From: Verrucomicrobiales bacterium
GTDB lineage: Bacteria; Verrucomicrobiota; Verrucomicrobiia; Verrucomicrobiales; Akkermansiaceae
Length of the DNA stretch: 7,144 nucleotides
Reading direction: 5' to 3'
NCBI GenBank assembly: GCA_002729295.1
Contig: PBTU01000108.1
Location: 1-7,144, forward strand
Notes under the pieces: generated by a model
Seen by the model: only the letters and a program-made list of their open reading frames with translations
Databases searched by the model: none
What the model was told of the DNA's origin: nothing
Made by a program: the position numbers and the translations under genes
Shown here: positions 1 to 6,031 of the stretch, piece after piece
Position numbering within the stretch: the first letter of the stretch is position 1
Layout of the letters: every line of letters starts with the position of its first letter

Positions 1-1
1 C

Positions 2-1468
2 CTTTCACTCCTTCTCGTCTCGGCTTCCTACGCTGCCGAAAAACCCAACATCGTCTTCATTCTTGCCGATGATCTCGGCTACGGCGAAGTCGGAGCCTAC
101 GGCCAAACCAAGATCAAAACGCCCAACCTTGACCAACTCGCAAAGGACGGCCTCAAGTTCACCCACCACTACACCGGAGCCCCCGTATGCGCTCCGGCCC
201 GATGCGTTCTCCTCACCGGCCGCCACCTTGGCAATGCCGAAATCCGCAACAACGGTGACTCCAAAAACGGCCGCCAATTCCCCGGCCAATGGCCCATCAC
301 CGCCGAAGCGGTGACCATCGCCGAAGTACTAAAGACCGCCGGCTACATCACCGGAGGATTCGGCAAGTGGGGCCTCGGACCCACCGACTCCTCCGGCTCA
401 CCCATGACCCAGGGCTTCGACCGCTTCTACGGATATAATTGCCAGCGCAACGCGCATTCCTTTTACCCGCCCTACCTCGACGACGACGCGGGCATCGATG
501 AGATTAACAAAAAACCCATCCCCGGACACAAGCGCCAACCCGAAGGCGAAGTGAAAGCCGAAACCTACCAGGCCGAAACCTACGCGCCCGACCGCATTCT
601 CGAGGAAGCCCTCAAGTTCCTCGACTCAAACAAAGATAAACCTTTCTTCCTCTACCTTCCCTTCGTCGAGCCGCACGTCGCGATGCATCCGCCCAACGAA
701 TGGACCGAAAAATACCCAAAGGAATGGGACGACAAAAACGGCCCCTACCGCGGCCAGAATGGCTACCTTCCCCACCCACGTCCGCGCGCCGGATACGCTT
801 CGATGATTTCTGATCTCGATGAACACATCGGCTCCGTTTTGCAGCGCCTCAAAAAACACGGACTCGACGACAACACCCTCGTCATTTTCACTTCCGATAA
901 CGGTACGACCCACCCCGGCCGCGATCCCAAATTCCACATCGGCGGCGTCGATGCTCCCTTCTTTAATTCCACCCAAAACCTTCGCGGGTGGAAGGGATCG
1001 GTTTATGAAGGCGGTCTCCGTGTTCCCACCATCGTCCGCTGGCCTGGAAAAACCAAAGCCGGTAGCATGACTTCCGCCCCGTCTTACTTCCCCGATTGGT
1101 TCCCCACCCTCTGCTCCGCCGCTGGCGTAAAAGCCCCCTCCAAAATAGACGGCACCGACCTCACCCCCGCGCTCCTCGGTAACAAATTCCAGCGCAGCAA
1201 ACCGATGGTCTGGGAATTCCACGGCTACGGCGGACAGATCGCTGTCACCGACTTCCCCTACAAAGCGGTGCGCACTGAGATCAAAAAGAAGAAAGCGCCC
1301 GGCAAGTGGGAACTCTACAATTTAAAGGAAGATCCCGGCGAAAAAAACAACCTCGCCGCCACGCATCCCGAGATCGTCAAGCGTCTTGAAGACGCCTACC
1401 GCGCCGACCGCTCCCCCAATCCCCGCGCCAAACTTCCCTTGTATGATGGAACGGAAAAGAAGGAGTAA
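2..1468 (+). CDS. Secreted formylglycine-dependent sulfatase (S1 family), 5' end outside window
   Basis: Hydrolyses sulfate esters, probably on a polysaccharide, outside the cytoplasm. The frame is open from the window edge; the first 12 visible residues look like the end of a signal peptide (LSLLLVSASYAA), followed by EKPNIVFILADDLG, the typical start of a mature sulfatase. Counting from the edge, the metal-binding Asp pair is D23/D24. The nucleophile motif is CAPARCVLLTGR (C63 to R74), a full match to C-x-P-x-R-x-x-L-x-T-G-R, with C63 the residue to be converted to formylglycine. H225 (EPHVAMHPP), D299/N300 (FTSDNG) and K331 (RGWKGS) complete the expected site. Residues 437-452 (ELYNLKEDPGE...) are the usual C-terminal sulfatase element. 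Odd: the usual GKWHLG motif reads GKWGLG (K122, G124 at 371-373), so the canonical His is Gly. In all 488 residues are visible and only the start of the signal peptide appears missing. It lies 40 bp upstream of the cytochrome gene, so co-transcription is likely. The exact substrate cannot be read from sequence; the fucose genes nearby suggest a fucan sulfate. Confidence 0.94.
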   Translation, partial: LSLLLVSASYAAEKPNIVFILADDLGYGEVGAYGQTKIKTPNLDQLAKDGLKFTHHYTGAPVCAPARCVLLTGRHLGNAEIRNNGDSKNGRQFPGQWPITAEAVTIAEVLKTAGYITGGFGKWGLGPTDSSGSPMTQGFDRFYGYNCQRNAHSFYPPYLDDDAGIDEINKKPIPGHKRQPEGEVKAETYQAETYAPDRILEEALKFLDSNKDKPFFLYLPFVEPHVAMHPPNEWTEKYPKEWDDKNGPYRGQNGYLPHPRPRAGYASMISDLDEHIGSVLQRLKKHGLDDNTLVIFTSDNGTTHPGRDPKFHIGGVDAPFFNSTQNLRGWKGSVYEGGLRVPTIVRWPGKTKAGSMTSAPSYFPDWFPTLCSAAGVKAPSKIDGTDLTPALLGNKFQRSKPMVWEFHGYGGQIAVTDFPYKAVRTEIKKKKAPGKWELYNLKEDPGEKNNLAATHPEIVKRLEDAYRADRSPNPRAKLPLYDGTEKKE

Positions 1469-1508
1469 TCGGCGATAAATTTCCGACCTCTCTCTCGTAA
1501 TCTCCCGC

Positions 1509-3752
1509 ATGCGATTGAGTGGGTTTATCCTCCTTTTCACTCTGGCTCTTCAAGCCGGCGCGAAAGATGGCGCAGCGATTTACAAGGAACACTGCGCCTC
1601 CTGTCATGGTGACAAGGGCCAAGGCGTGGCCGATGAATACGATGAAGCTCTCGTAGGCAAGAAAAGCATCGCTTCGTTGACAAAGTATATTCACAAGTCC
1701 ATGCCCGAAGACGATGAGGATGCCGTCATAAACGACGACGCCCGCGCCGTCTCGGAGTATATGTTTCACGCCTTCTACTCCCCCGAGGCCCAGGCCAAGC
1801 TCAAGCCCGTCCGCAAAGATCTCCTCCGTCGTACACAACACCAGCATCGCCGCGCTCTCTCCGATCTGGTCGCCAGCTTCCGAGGCAACAGTAACCTCGG
1901 CGACAAACACGGACTCTTTGCCCGCTACTTCAACAAGGAGAAAATGAACAACCAAAAGGGGAAGTTGGCGGAACGCACCGACACTTGGATTGGCTTCGAC
2001 CTCAAATCCGATCACAAGATCAAGAACCTCAACCCCAAGGCTTTTTCCATCAACTGGAGCGGCTCTATCATGCCTCCCGAAACAGGCACCTACGGCTTTC
2101 GCATCAGCACCCCCAATGGCGCCCGCCTCTGGCTCAACGACATCGACAATTCTACCGACCCCTTGATCGACGCCTGGGTTTCCTCCAACAACAAGATGCG
2201 ACAAGTCGAGAAATCCACCTTCCTTCTCGGCGGCCACTCGATTTCGCTCTACCTCGACTACGTTTCCTACAAGGAAGATGTCTCCTCTATTCAGTTCGAA
2301 TGGAAGCCGCCTCACGGCACCTGGCAACCCATCCCGCAGCGTTACCTCTTCCCAAAGCGTTCCCAGATTCTTGCCATCCCTACCACGCCCTTCCCTGCCG
2401 ACGACGCCTCGATGGGATACGAACGCGGCTCCAGCATTTCCAAAGCTTGGCGCGAAGCGGTCACCAATTCCGCCATCGAAATCACCAATCACGTTTTCGA
2501 AGACATCGACCGCCTCTCGCGCAGTAAGTCCAGCGATAAGGATCGCGCTCAAAAACTTCGCGACTTTTGTGCCACCATGGCCGAACGCGCCTTCGCCCGG
2601 CCTCTCTCTGCAGAACAACGAAAAATCCACGTTGATGGCATCTTTGATCAGAGCAAGGACGACCTCGATTCAGCAGTAAAACGCTCACTTCTTCTCACCT
2701 TCACCTCACCCTACTTTCTTTACCCTGATCTCAACGTCAACGCCGAGGGCAAGCCGGATCAATTCACTCTCGCCACCAAGATCGCGCTCTCCCTCTGGGA
2801 TTCCATCCCCGACCGCACTCTCCTTGATGCCGCACACAAAGGTCATCTCGCCAACGAAAACCAAATCAACCAGCGCATCGACCGCATGCTCGAGGACCCG
2901 CGCTCAAAGGAAAAGCTCCACCGCTTCTTCTTCACCTGGCTCAACCTCGCCGAAAAAGATGACCTCAGCAAAGACCTCGAAACCTTCCCCGGTTTCGATG
3001 AGAATGTCATCGCCGACCTCCGCACCTCGCTAACTCTTTTCATCGAACAAGTTATCTGGTCCGAAAAGTCCGACTACCGCCAACTCTTCCTCTCAGGCAA
3101 TCTCCCCATCAACAACCGCCTCGCCGAATTTTATGGCAAGGAAGCCCCCAAGTCGGGCTTCGCCAATGTCCCGGCCGGCAAACACAGCGCCGGGCTTTTT
3201 ACGCATCCTTACGTGCTCTCCGCGTTCTCCTACCACAAACAAACCTCACCCATCCATCGCGGCGTTTACCTCAGCCGCAACGTTCTCGGACGCTTTCTAA
3301 AGCCCCCGCCGAATGCCATCGAGTTCAAAGACGCCGACTTCAAGCCTGATCTCACCATGCGCGAGAAAGTCACTGAGATCACCAAGGACAACAGCTGCAT
3401 GTCCTGCCACTCGATCATCAACCCGATTGGCTTCGGCTTGGAAAACTACGACGCCGTCGGCCGTTTCCGCACCCACGAAAAGAAAAAGCCCATCAACTCC
3501 GCGAGCGACTACCCGACCGAGGATGACAAAACCGTCCGCATTACCGGCGCTCGCGACCTTGCCAAACTCGCCGCCGAAAGTCCCGGCGCCCATCGCGCCT
3601 TCATCAAACACCTCTTCCATCACCTCGTCCAACAACCGACCAACAGCTTCGGTTTCACCACCATGGACGCCCTCCACGAAGAGTTCACCAAGAACAACTT
3701 CAACATCCGCCACCTCGTCAAAACCATCGCAAAAACAAACGCGACGCACTAA
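1509..3752 (+). CDS. Secreted cytochrome c / PA14 / DUF1592-DUF1588-DUF1585 protein
   Basis: A 747-residue exported protein of a family that is expanded in Planctomycetota and Verrucomicrobiota and whose biochemical role is not established. Signal peptide at 1-18 (MRLSGFILLFTLALQAGA). Residues 20-95 form a class I cytochrome c domain with heme motif CASCH (C29, C32, H33) and a likely distal ligand M65 in KSMPEDD. Residues 134-285 resemble a PA14 beta-barrel, a fold often used for glycan binding (FARYFN, INWSGSIMPPETGTYGF, GARLWLN). Residues about 355-415 resemble DUF1595 (ERAFARPLSAEQ), 415-545 DUF1592, 560-660 DUF1588 and 675-745 DUF1585. The DUF1588 part contains a second heme-type motif CMSCH (C630-H634) followed by the family signature NPIGFGLENYDAVGRFR. 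The likely function is electron transfer linked to glycan binding or oxidation in the periplasm; that is inference. The ATG at 1509 is chosen because it gives an immediate signal peptide; no Shine-Dalgarno is visible. It is 40 bp after the sulfatase stop. Its last 36 codons recur at 5069-5177. Confidence 0.93.
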   Translation: MRLSGFILLFTLALQAGAKDGAAIYKEHCASCHGDKGQGVADEYDEALVGKKSIASLTKYIHKSMPEDDEDAVINDDARAVSEYMFHAFYSPEAQAKLKPVRKDLLRRTQHQHRRALSDLVASFRGNSNLGDKHGLFARYFNKEKMNNQKGKLAERTDTWIGFDLKSDHKIKNLNPKAFSINWSGSIMPPETGTYGFRISTPNGARLWLNDIDNSTDPLIDAWVSSNNKMRQVEKSTFLLGGHSISLYLDYVSYKEDVSSIQFEWKPPHGTWQPIPQRYLFPKRSQILAIPTTPFPADDASMGYERGSSISKAWREAVTNSAIEITNHVFEDIDRLSRSKSSDKDRAQKLRDFCATMAERAFARPLSAEQRKIHVDGIFDQSKDDLDSAVKRSLLLTFTSPYFLYPDLNVNAEGKPDQFTLATKIALSLWDSIPDRTLLDAAHKGHLANENQINQRIDRMLEDPRSKEKLHRFFFTWLNLAEKDDLSKDLETFPGFDENVIADLRTSLTLFIEQVIWSEKSDYRQLFLSGNLPINNRLAEFYGKEAPKSGFANVPAGKHSAGLFTHPYVLSAFSYHKQTSPIHRGVYLSRNVLGRFLKPPPNAIEFKDADFKPDLTMREKVTEITKDNSCMSCHSIINPIGFGLENYDAVGRFRTHEKKKPINSASDYPTEDDKTVRITGARDLAKLAAESPGAHRAFIKHLFHHLVQQPTNSFGFTTMDALHEEFTKNNFNIRHLVKTIAKTNATH

Positions 3753-3770
3753 CCCCACCGCCCTCGGGGA

Positions 3771-3792
3771 ATGCCGAGCTCCAGCTCGGCAT
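3771..3792. repeat. Perfect palindrome 18 bp after the DUF1592 gene stop
   Basis: The arms ATGCCGAGCT (3771-3780) and AGCTCGGCAT (3783-3792) are exact reverse complements around CC. In RNA this makes a GC-rich hairpin (8-bp stem, 6-nt loop). No U-tract follows (CCTTAC), so it does not look like a standard intrinsic terminator; it may limit 3' decay of the mRNA or be a dispersed REP-like element. A diverged copy stands at the equivalent place after the second DUF1592 tail. Two weaker hairpins follow: 3809-3824 (ACTCC/GGAGT) and 3838-3860 (an 8-bp stem with one G-U pair), but they lie inside the apparent coding fragment. Confidence 0.8.
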
Positions 3793-3793
3793 C

Positions 3794-4015
3794 CTTACAA
3801 AGCGAAAGACTCCTCATCTGGAGTGCCTGCACTTTTGGGAAGTGGCTCACCGCTACTTCCGATACAAAAAAGATCCTGACGTCAGCAACGATGAAATCCG
3901 TGAGAACAGCAAAGAATTGTGGGTGAAAGGTTTATTCTCCATCACAACGATACGAACGGTCCGTGATGGGAACTTTCTTGTCCCAATGGCCGCTCTGGAT
4001 AATGTGAACTCATGA
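3794..4015 (+). pseudogene. 3' fragment of an unrecognised gene, overlapping the hydrolase start by ATGA
   Basis: From 3794 one frame is open for 73 codons and ends in TGA at 4013-4015, sharing ATGA (4012-4015) with the hydrolase start, the arrangement of translationally coupled genes. The predicted peptide has normal protein composition, for example HLECLHFWEVAHRYFRYKK, then NDEIRENSKELWVKGLF and IRTVRDGNFLVPMAALDNVN. There is no ATG before 3986-3988, where only nine codons remain. GTG at 3842 would give 57 residues and CTG at 3827 62, neither with a convincing ribosome binding site. I therefore read it as the tail of a gene whose 5' part was lost, brought in with the hydrolase. I do not recognise the family. 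It could instead be a genuine small protein starting at GTG 3842, or a chance open frame; the smooth join to the hydrolase argues against chance. Confidence 0.5.
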
Positions 4016-4836
4016 AAATCCCAACACTGCCATTATTGATGGCGATCCTACTACACCCTATTCTGCGAGCCGAACAAAAAGTCGAAAGCAACGTCTCCTA
4101 CGGGCCCCATTCGCGCAATGTCATGGACATCTATTGGGACACGGAAAAAAAGAACGCACCGATCGTCTTCACCATTCACGGAGGGGGCTTCAAGAATGGA
4201 AGCAAAAGCTACTGCAATCCTGACATGCAAAAGCTCTACCGTGACAAGGGCTGTGTTATCGTCTCGCCAAACTATCGCCTCCTCAAGGAAGGAACCGACG
4301 TTGAGATTAAGGACTGCGCCACCGATTGCGCAATGGCGGTGGCCTGGATGCAGGCTAATGCCGCGAAGTATGGAGGTGACCCCAAACGCATCGTTGCCAC
4401 CGGAGGGTCGGCGGGCGGCTACCTAAGCGCCGCGATCGCCTATCGCAAAAACTGGGACTGGCCGGGCTTCGCCAAGCACAAACCGAAACAACTGAACATC
4501 GTAGGCTGGTACGGGGATAGCCCTGCAATTCCGGCCGCCGCGAAAAACTCGCTACGAAAGAACGACCCGCCCGCTTTCATGATCTACGGTCAGAGAGAAC
4601 ATCCCAAAACTCCAGCGAAGCTGGGCCACGACATGCAAGCTCGCCTGAAGGAAGCGGGGATCTGGAATTCATTTTTCTATATTGAAAAGGCAGGCCATGT
4701 TCCCGGAAAGCGAATTCTAATTAATGCCAAGCAGCGAAACGCTGAAGTGTTCAAGGCCTTCGACAAATTTCTCGATCTGGTGTGCTATGGAAAAGGCAAG
4801 CCCGCCAGCGGACAGTTTCGAAAGATCAAACCCTAG
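4012..4836 (+). CDS. Secreted alpha/beta hydrolase, esterase/lipase (BD-FAE / hydrolase-3 like)
   Basis: A 274-residue serine hydrolase, probably a carboxylesterase acting on acyl groups. Signal peptide at about 1-20 (MKIPTLPLLMAILLHPILRA). The oxyanion-hole motif HGGGF is at 56-60, the nucleophile elbow GGSAGG at 131-136 with S133, and the likely catalytic His is H229 (KAGHVPG). The acid normally lies in HG-x-x-D; here the segment reads YGQRE, so E196 is the best candidate, a Glu in place of Asp. DPPAFMIYG (185-193) is typical of the family. Its start overlaps the upstream fragment's stop by 4 nt. Codon choice is less dominated by C-ending codons than in the two upstream genes, consistent with a different origin. 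In carbohydrate loci such enzymes often deacetylate glycans; deacetylation of an acetylated fucan would fit but is inference. A lactonase role for the fucose pathway is unlikely because the product is exported and the fold is esterase-like. Confidence 0.88.
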   Translation: MKIPTLPLLMAILLHPILRAEQKVESNVSYGPHSRNVMDIYWDTEKKNAPIVFTIHGGGFKNGSKSYCNPDMQKLYRDKGCVIVSPNYRLLKEGTDVEIKDCATDCAMAVAWMQANAAKYGGDPKRIVATGGSAGGYLSAAIAYRKNWDWPGFAKHKPKQLNIVGWYGDSPAIPAAAKNSLRKNDPPAFMIYGQREHPKTPAKLGHDMQARLKEAGIWNSFFYIEKAGHVPGKRILINAKQRNAEVFKAFDKFLDLVCYGKGKPASGQFRKIKP

Positions 4837-4912
4837 TTTAAGGTAATAATTTCCTCCTAAGAAAACTTTTTCTCCTCCTCGGCATTTAATGGAAAATTCT
4901 CCATGCAGAGCT

Positions 4913-4988
4913 CCAGCGGTATGACTGAGCTCATCTCATTGAAAAACTTCCGTGGCTAATCATCGGCCTACCTTTGAAAATACTTTGG
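4913..4988 (-). pseudogene. Degenerate internal fragment of an SDR gene, paralogous to the intact SDR at 5247-6023
   Basis: Read on the - strand, 4955-4914 encodes PRKFFNEMSSVIPL, matching PQKFLDNMSSVIPL (residues 198-211) of the intact SDR at 10 of 14 positions. At DNA level, 4913-4955 aligns without gaps to 5390-5432 with 33 of 43 identical bases. All differences within the MSSVIPL codons are synonymous, so the two copies diverged while both were coding. The same frame continues to 4988, where PKY matches the intact gene's PMY at about residues 186-188, with a one-codon gap between. Two in-frame TAG stops (plus-strand CTA at 4956-4958 and 4968-4970) show that it is dead. The N-terminal two-thirds and the extreme C-terminus are not recognisable. 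The match is short, so chance is not fully excluded, but the phase, strand and gene order support it. Confidence 0.72.
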
Positions 4989-5038
4989 CACCAAAACAAG
5001 AGCAGATTCCTCAGGGTCTGCTCTGACATTTCCAAAGT
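4982..5038. repeat. Nested inverted repeats
   Basis: Outer arms ACTTTGG (4982-4988) and CCAAAGT (5032-5038) are perfect; inside them AGAGCAGA (4999-5006) and TCTGCTCT (5017-5024) are also perfect around a 10-nt loop. The structure could fold as a stem-loop in RNA or be the remains of a small mobile element; no target-site duplication or transposase is evident. The outer left arm overlaps the end of the SDR relic. Its function is unknown. Confidence 0.5.
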
Positions 5039-5068
5039 TTCTCAATAGAAGAAAAGACCACATACTCG

Positions 5069-5177
5069 CAGCTTCGGCTTCACCACCATGGACGCCCTTT
5101 ACGAAGACTTCGCCAAGAACAACTTCAACATCCGCCACCTCGTCAAAACCATCGCAAAAACAAACGCGATGCACTAA
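5069..5177 (+). pseudogene. Duplicate of the 3' end of the DUF1592 gene
   Basis: Bases 5069-5177 align without gaps to 3644-3752 with 103 of 109 identical, including the TAA stop. The encoded tail (SFGFTTMDALYEDFAKNN..., ending KTNAMH) differs from that of the intact gene at four residues: H to Y, E to D, T to A and T to M. Just upstream an in-frame TAG (5046-5048) and unrelated sequence end the similarity, so only the last 35 or so codons of DUF1585 survive. A 29-residue peptide could start at ATG 5088, but it has no domain of its own. This is best read as the end of a former paralog, or as a copied segment. Confidence 0.9.
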
Positions 5178-5209
5178 CCCTCGGGAACGCCAAGCTTCAA
5201 CTCGACAAC
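5178..5209. repeat. Decayed copy of the post-stop palindrome
   Basis: After the duplicate stop codon, CCCTCGGG-AACGCC and the following 18 bases match the 3' flank of the intact DUF1592 gene (3761-3793); the last 18 bases agree at 13 positions and four of those five differences are transitions. About nine bases present after the intact stop are missing. The mutations destroy the perfect arm pairing. It shows that the duplication extends past the coding region. Confidence 0.65.
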
Positions 5210-5246
5210 AGCCATCACATCAGAGACTATCAGCAGCTGCTACCCT

Positions 5247-6023
5247 CTATCCTCCCGGTTGATAAGACCGATCCAGATGCACGTAGCCGCCATCGGGATA
5301 AATGATCTGCCCGGTCGTATGGCTTGAACGCTCCGACGCCAGGAACACCACGGCGTTCGCCATTTCCTCTGCCGTCGTCATCCTCTTCCCCAGCGGGATC
5401 ACCGAGCTCATATTATCGAGAAATTTCTGCGGATCCTCCTCTGCTGCTGCGAGTCCTTCATACATCGGTGTGTGAACTTCGGCCGGCACCACGGAATTCA
5501 CACGGACACCGTGCTTCGCCAGATCCAAGGCCCACTCCCGCGTGAGCGCATTCATCGCGCCCTTCGATGCAGCATAACCCGAGGTCCCACCCTGCCCGGT
5601 CACGGCAACCTTCGAAGTGACATTCACAATAAATCCCTTTGAAGCAATCAAGGCTTCCAACGCGTGATGGGTCAGGGCGTATAGGTGAATCAAATTTTTC
5701 TGCAAAGACCCTTTAAAAGCTTCGACTCCAGCACGCAAGGACACCTGATCATTAATCCCTGCGTTATGCACCAGGCCATCAATCCTGCCATACTCTTCCA
5801 ATGTTTTCGTAATGGCATTTTGGCAGGCCTCCTCGGACATCAGCTCCGCCTCAATCACCACTCCGCGTCCACATTTTTCGATAAGGGCTTTTCCAATCTC
5901 CGGCGAGCGCCCGACGATCACCGGAATCGCTCCCTCTTCAGCAAAGAGCTCCACGCACGCGGCGCCGATTCCTTTCGACCCTCCGGTGACGATCACTACC
6001 TTATCTTCTAATCCTAAATTCAT
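5247..6023 (-). CDS. SDR oxidoreductase, probable L-fucose dehydrogenase
   Basis: A cytoplasmic NAD(P)-dependent short-chain dehydrogenase of 258 residues, normal for classical SDRs. The cofactor motif TGGSKGIG is at 13-20, NAG at 87-89, and the catalytic tetrad is N110, S137, Y150 and K154 (YAASK). The C-terminal signature SSHTTGQ and DGGYVHLDR (residues 233-252), together with SKVAVTGQGGTSGYAA, resembles the SDR group annotated as L-fucose dehydrogenase, which oxidises L-fucose to its lactone. The main alternative is 2-keto-3-deoxy-L-fuconate dehydrogenase, another SDR of the same route. Its ATG lies 8 bp after the stop of the L-fuconate dehydratase gene, so the two are almost certainly one operon. 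A purine-rich stretch (GAAAGAG) lies upstream of the start within the end of the preceding gene. A decayed paralog fragment is found at 4913-4988. Confidence 0.88.
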   Translation of the reverse strand: MNLGLEDKVVIVTGGSKGIGAACVELFAEEGAIPVIVGRSPEIGKALIEKCGRGVVIEAELMSEEACQNAITKTLEEYGRIDGLVHNAGINDQVSLRAGVEAFKGSLQKNLIHLYALTHHALEALIASKGFIVNVTSKVAVTGQGGTSGYAASKGAMNALTREWALDLAKHGVRVNSVVPAEVHTPMYEGLAAAEEDPQKFLDNMSSVIPLGKRMTTAEEMANAVVFLASERSSHTTGQIIYPDGGYVHLDRSYQPGG

Positions 6024-6031
6024 CGCTTATT

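Larger units (their letters stand above)
4837..5246. other. Gene-free stretch filled with gene relics
   Basis: A 410-bp stretch between the hydrolase stop and the SDR stop with no intact gene. From left to right: about 75 bp of A/T-rich sequence with no recognisable signal, a degenerate SDR fragment on the - strand, nested inverted repeats, a 109-bp copy of the DUF1592 gene tail on the + strand, a decayed palindrome, and a 37-bp spacer before the SDR stop. No transposase, tRNA or intrinsic terminator with a U-tract is visible. Confidence 0.75.

Noticed and set aside
1377..2630. Long open frame on the - strand opposite the cytochrome gene
   Set aside because: It is a shadow of a GC-rich, strongly C-ending coding strand; it has low-complexity composition and overlaps well-supported domains on the + strand.
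3771..3800. Intrinsic terminator for the sulfatase-cytochrome transcript
   Set aside because: The hairpin is strong but is not followed by a run of T; it is kept as a palindromic repeat only.
3313..3879. Open frame on the + strand, out of phase with the DUF1592 gene end
   Set aside because: The peptide is dominated by Ser, Pro, Thr and Arg with no motif, as expected from a shifted frame of the real gene.
4012..4836. Hydrolase as the fuconolactonase missing from the pathway
   Set aside because: It carries a signal peptide and an esterase-type alpha/beta fold, whereas the pathway lactonase acts in the cytoplasm and belongs to other families.
3794..5068. Insertion sequence or composite transposon around the hydrolase
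   Set aside because: No transposase, no terminal inverted repeats at the segment ends and no target-site duplication. The flanking direct repeats are gene tails better explained by duplication.
4968..5174. 68-codon open frame on the - strand across the relic region
   Set aside because: Most of it is the antisense of the duplicated DUF1592 tail; the similar antisense frame also appears opposite the intact gene. Only its last few codons coincide with the SDR relic.
5232..5241. Short palindrome AGCAGCTGCT near the SDR stop
   Set aside because: Ten bases with no loop, no U-tract and no second copy; expected by chance in a sequence this long.
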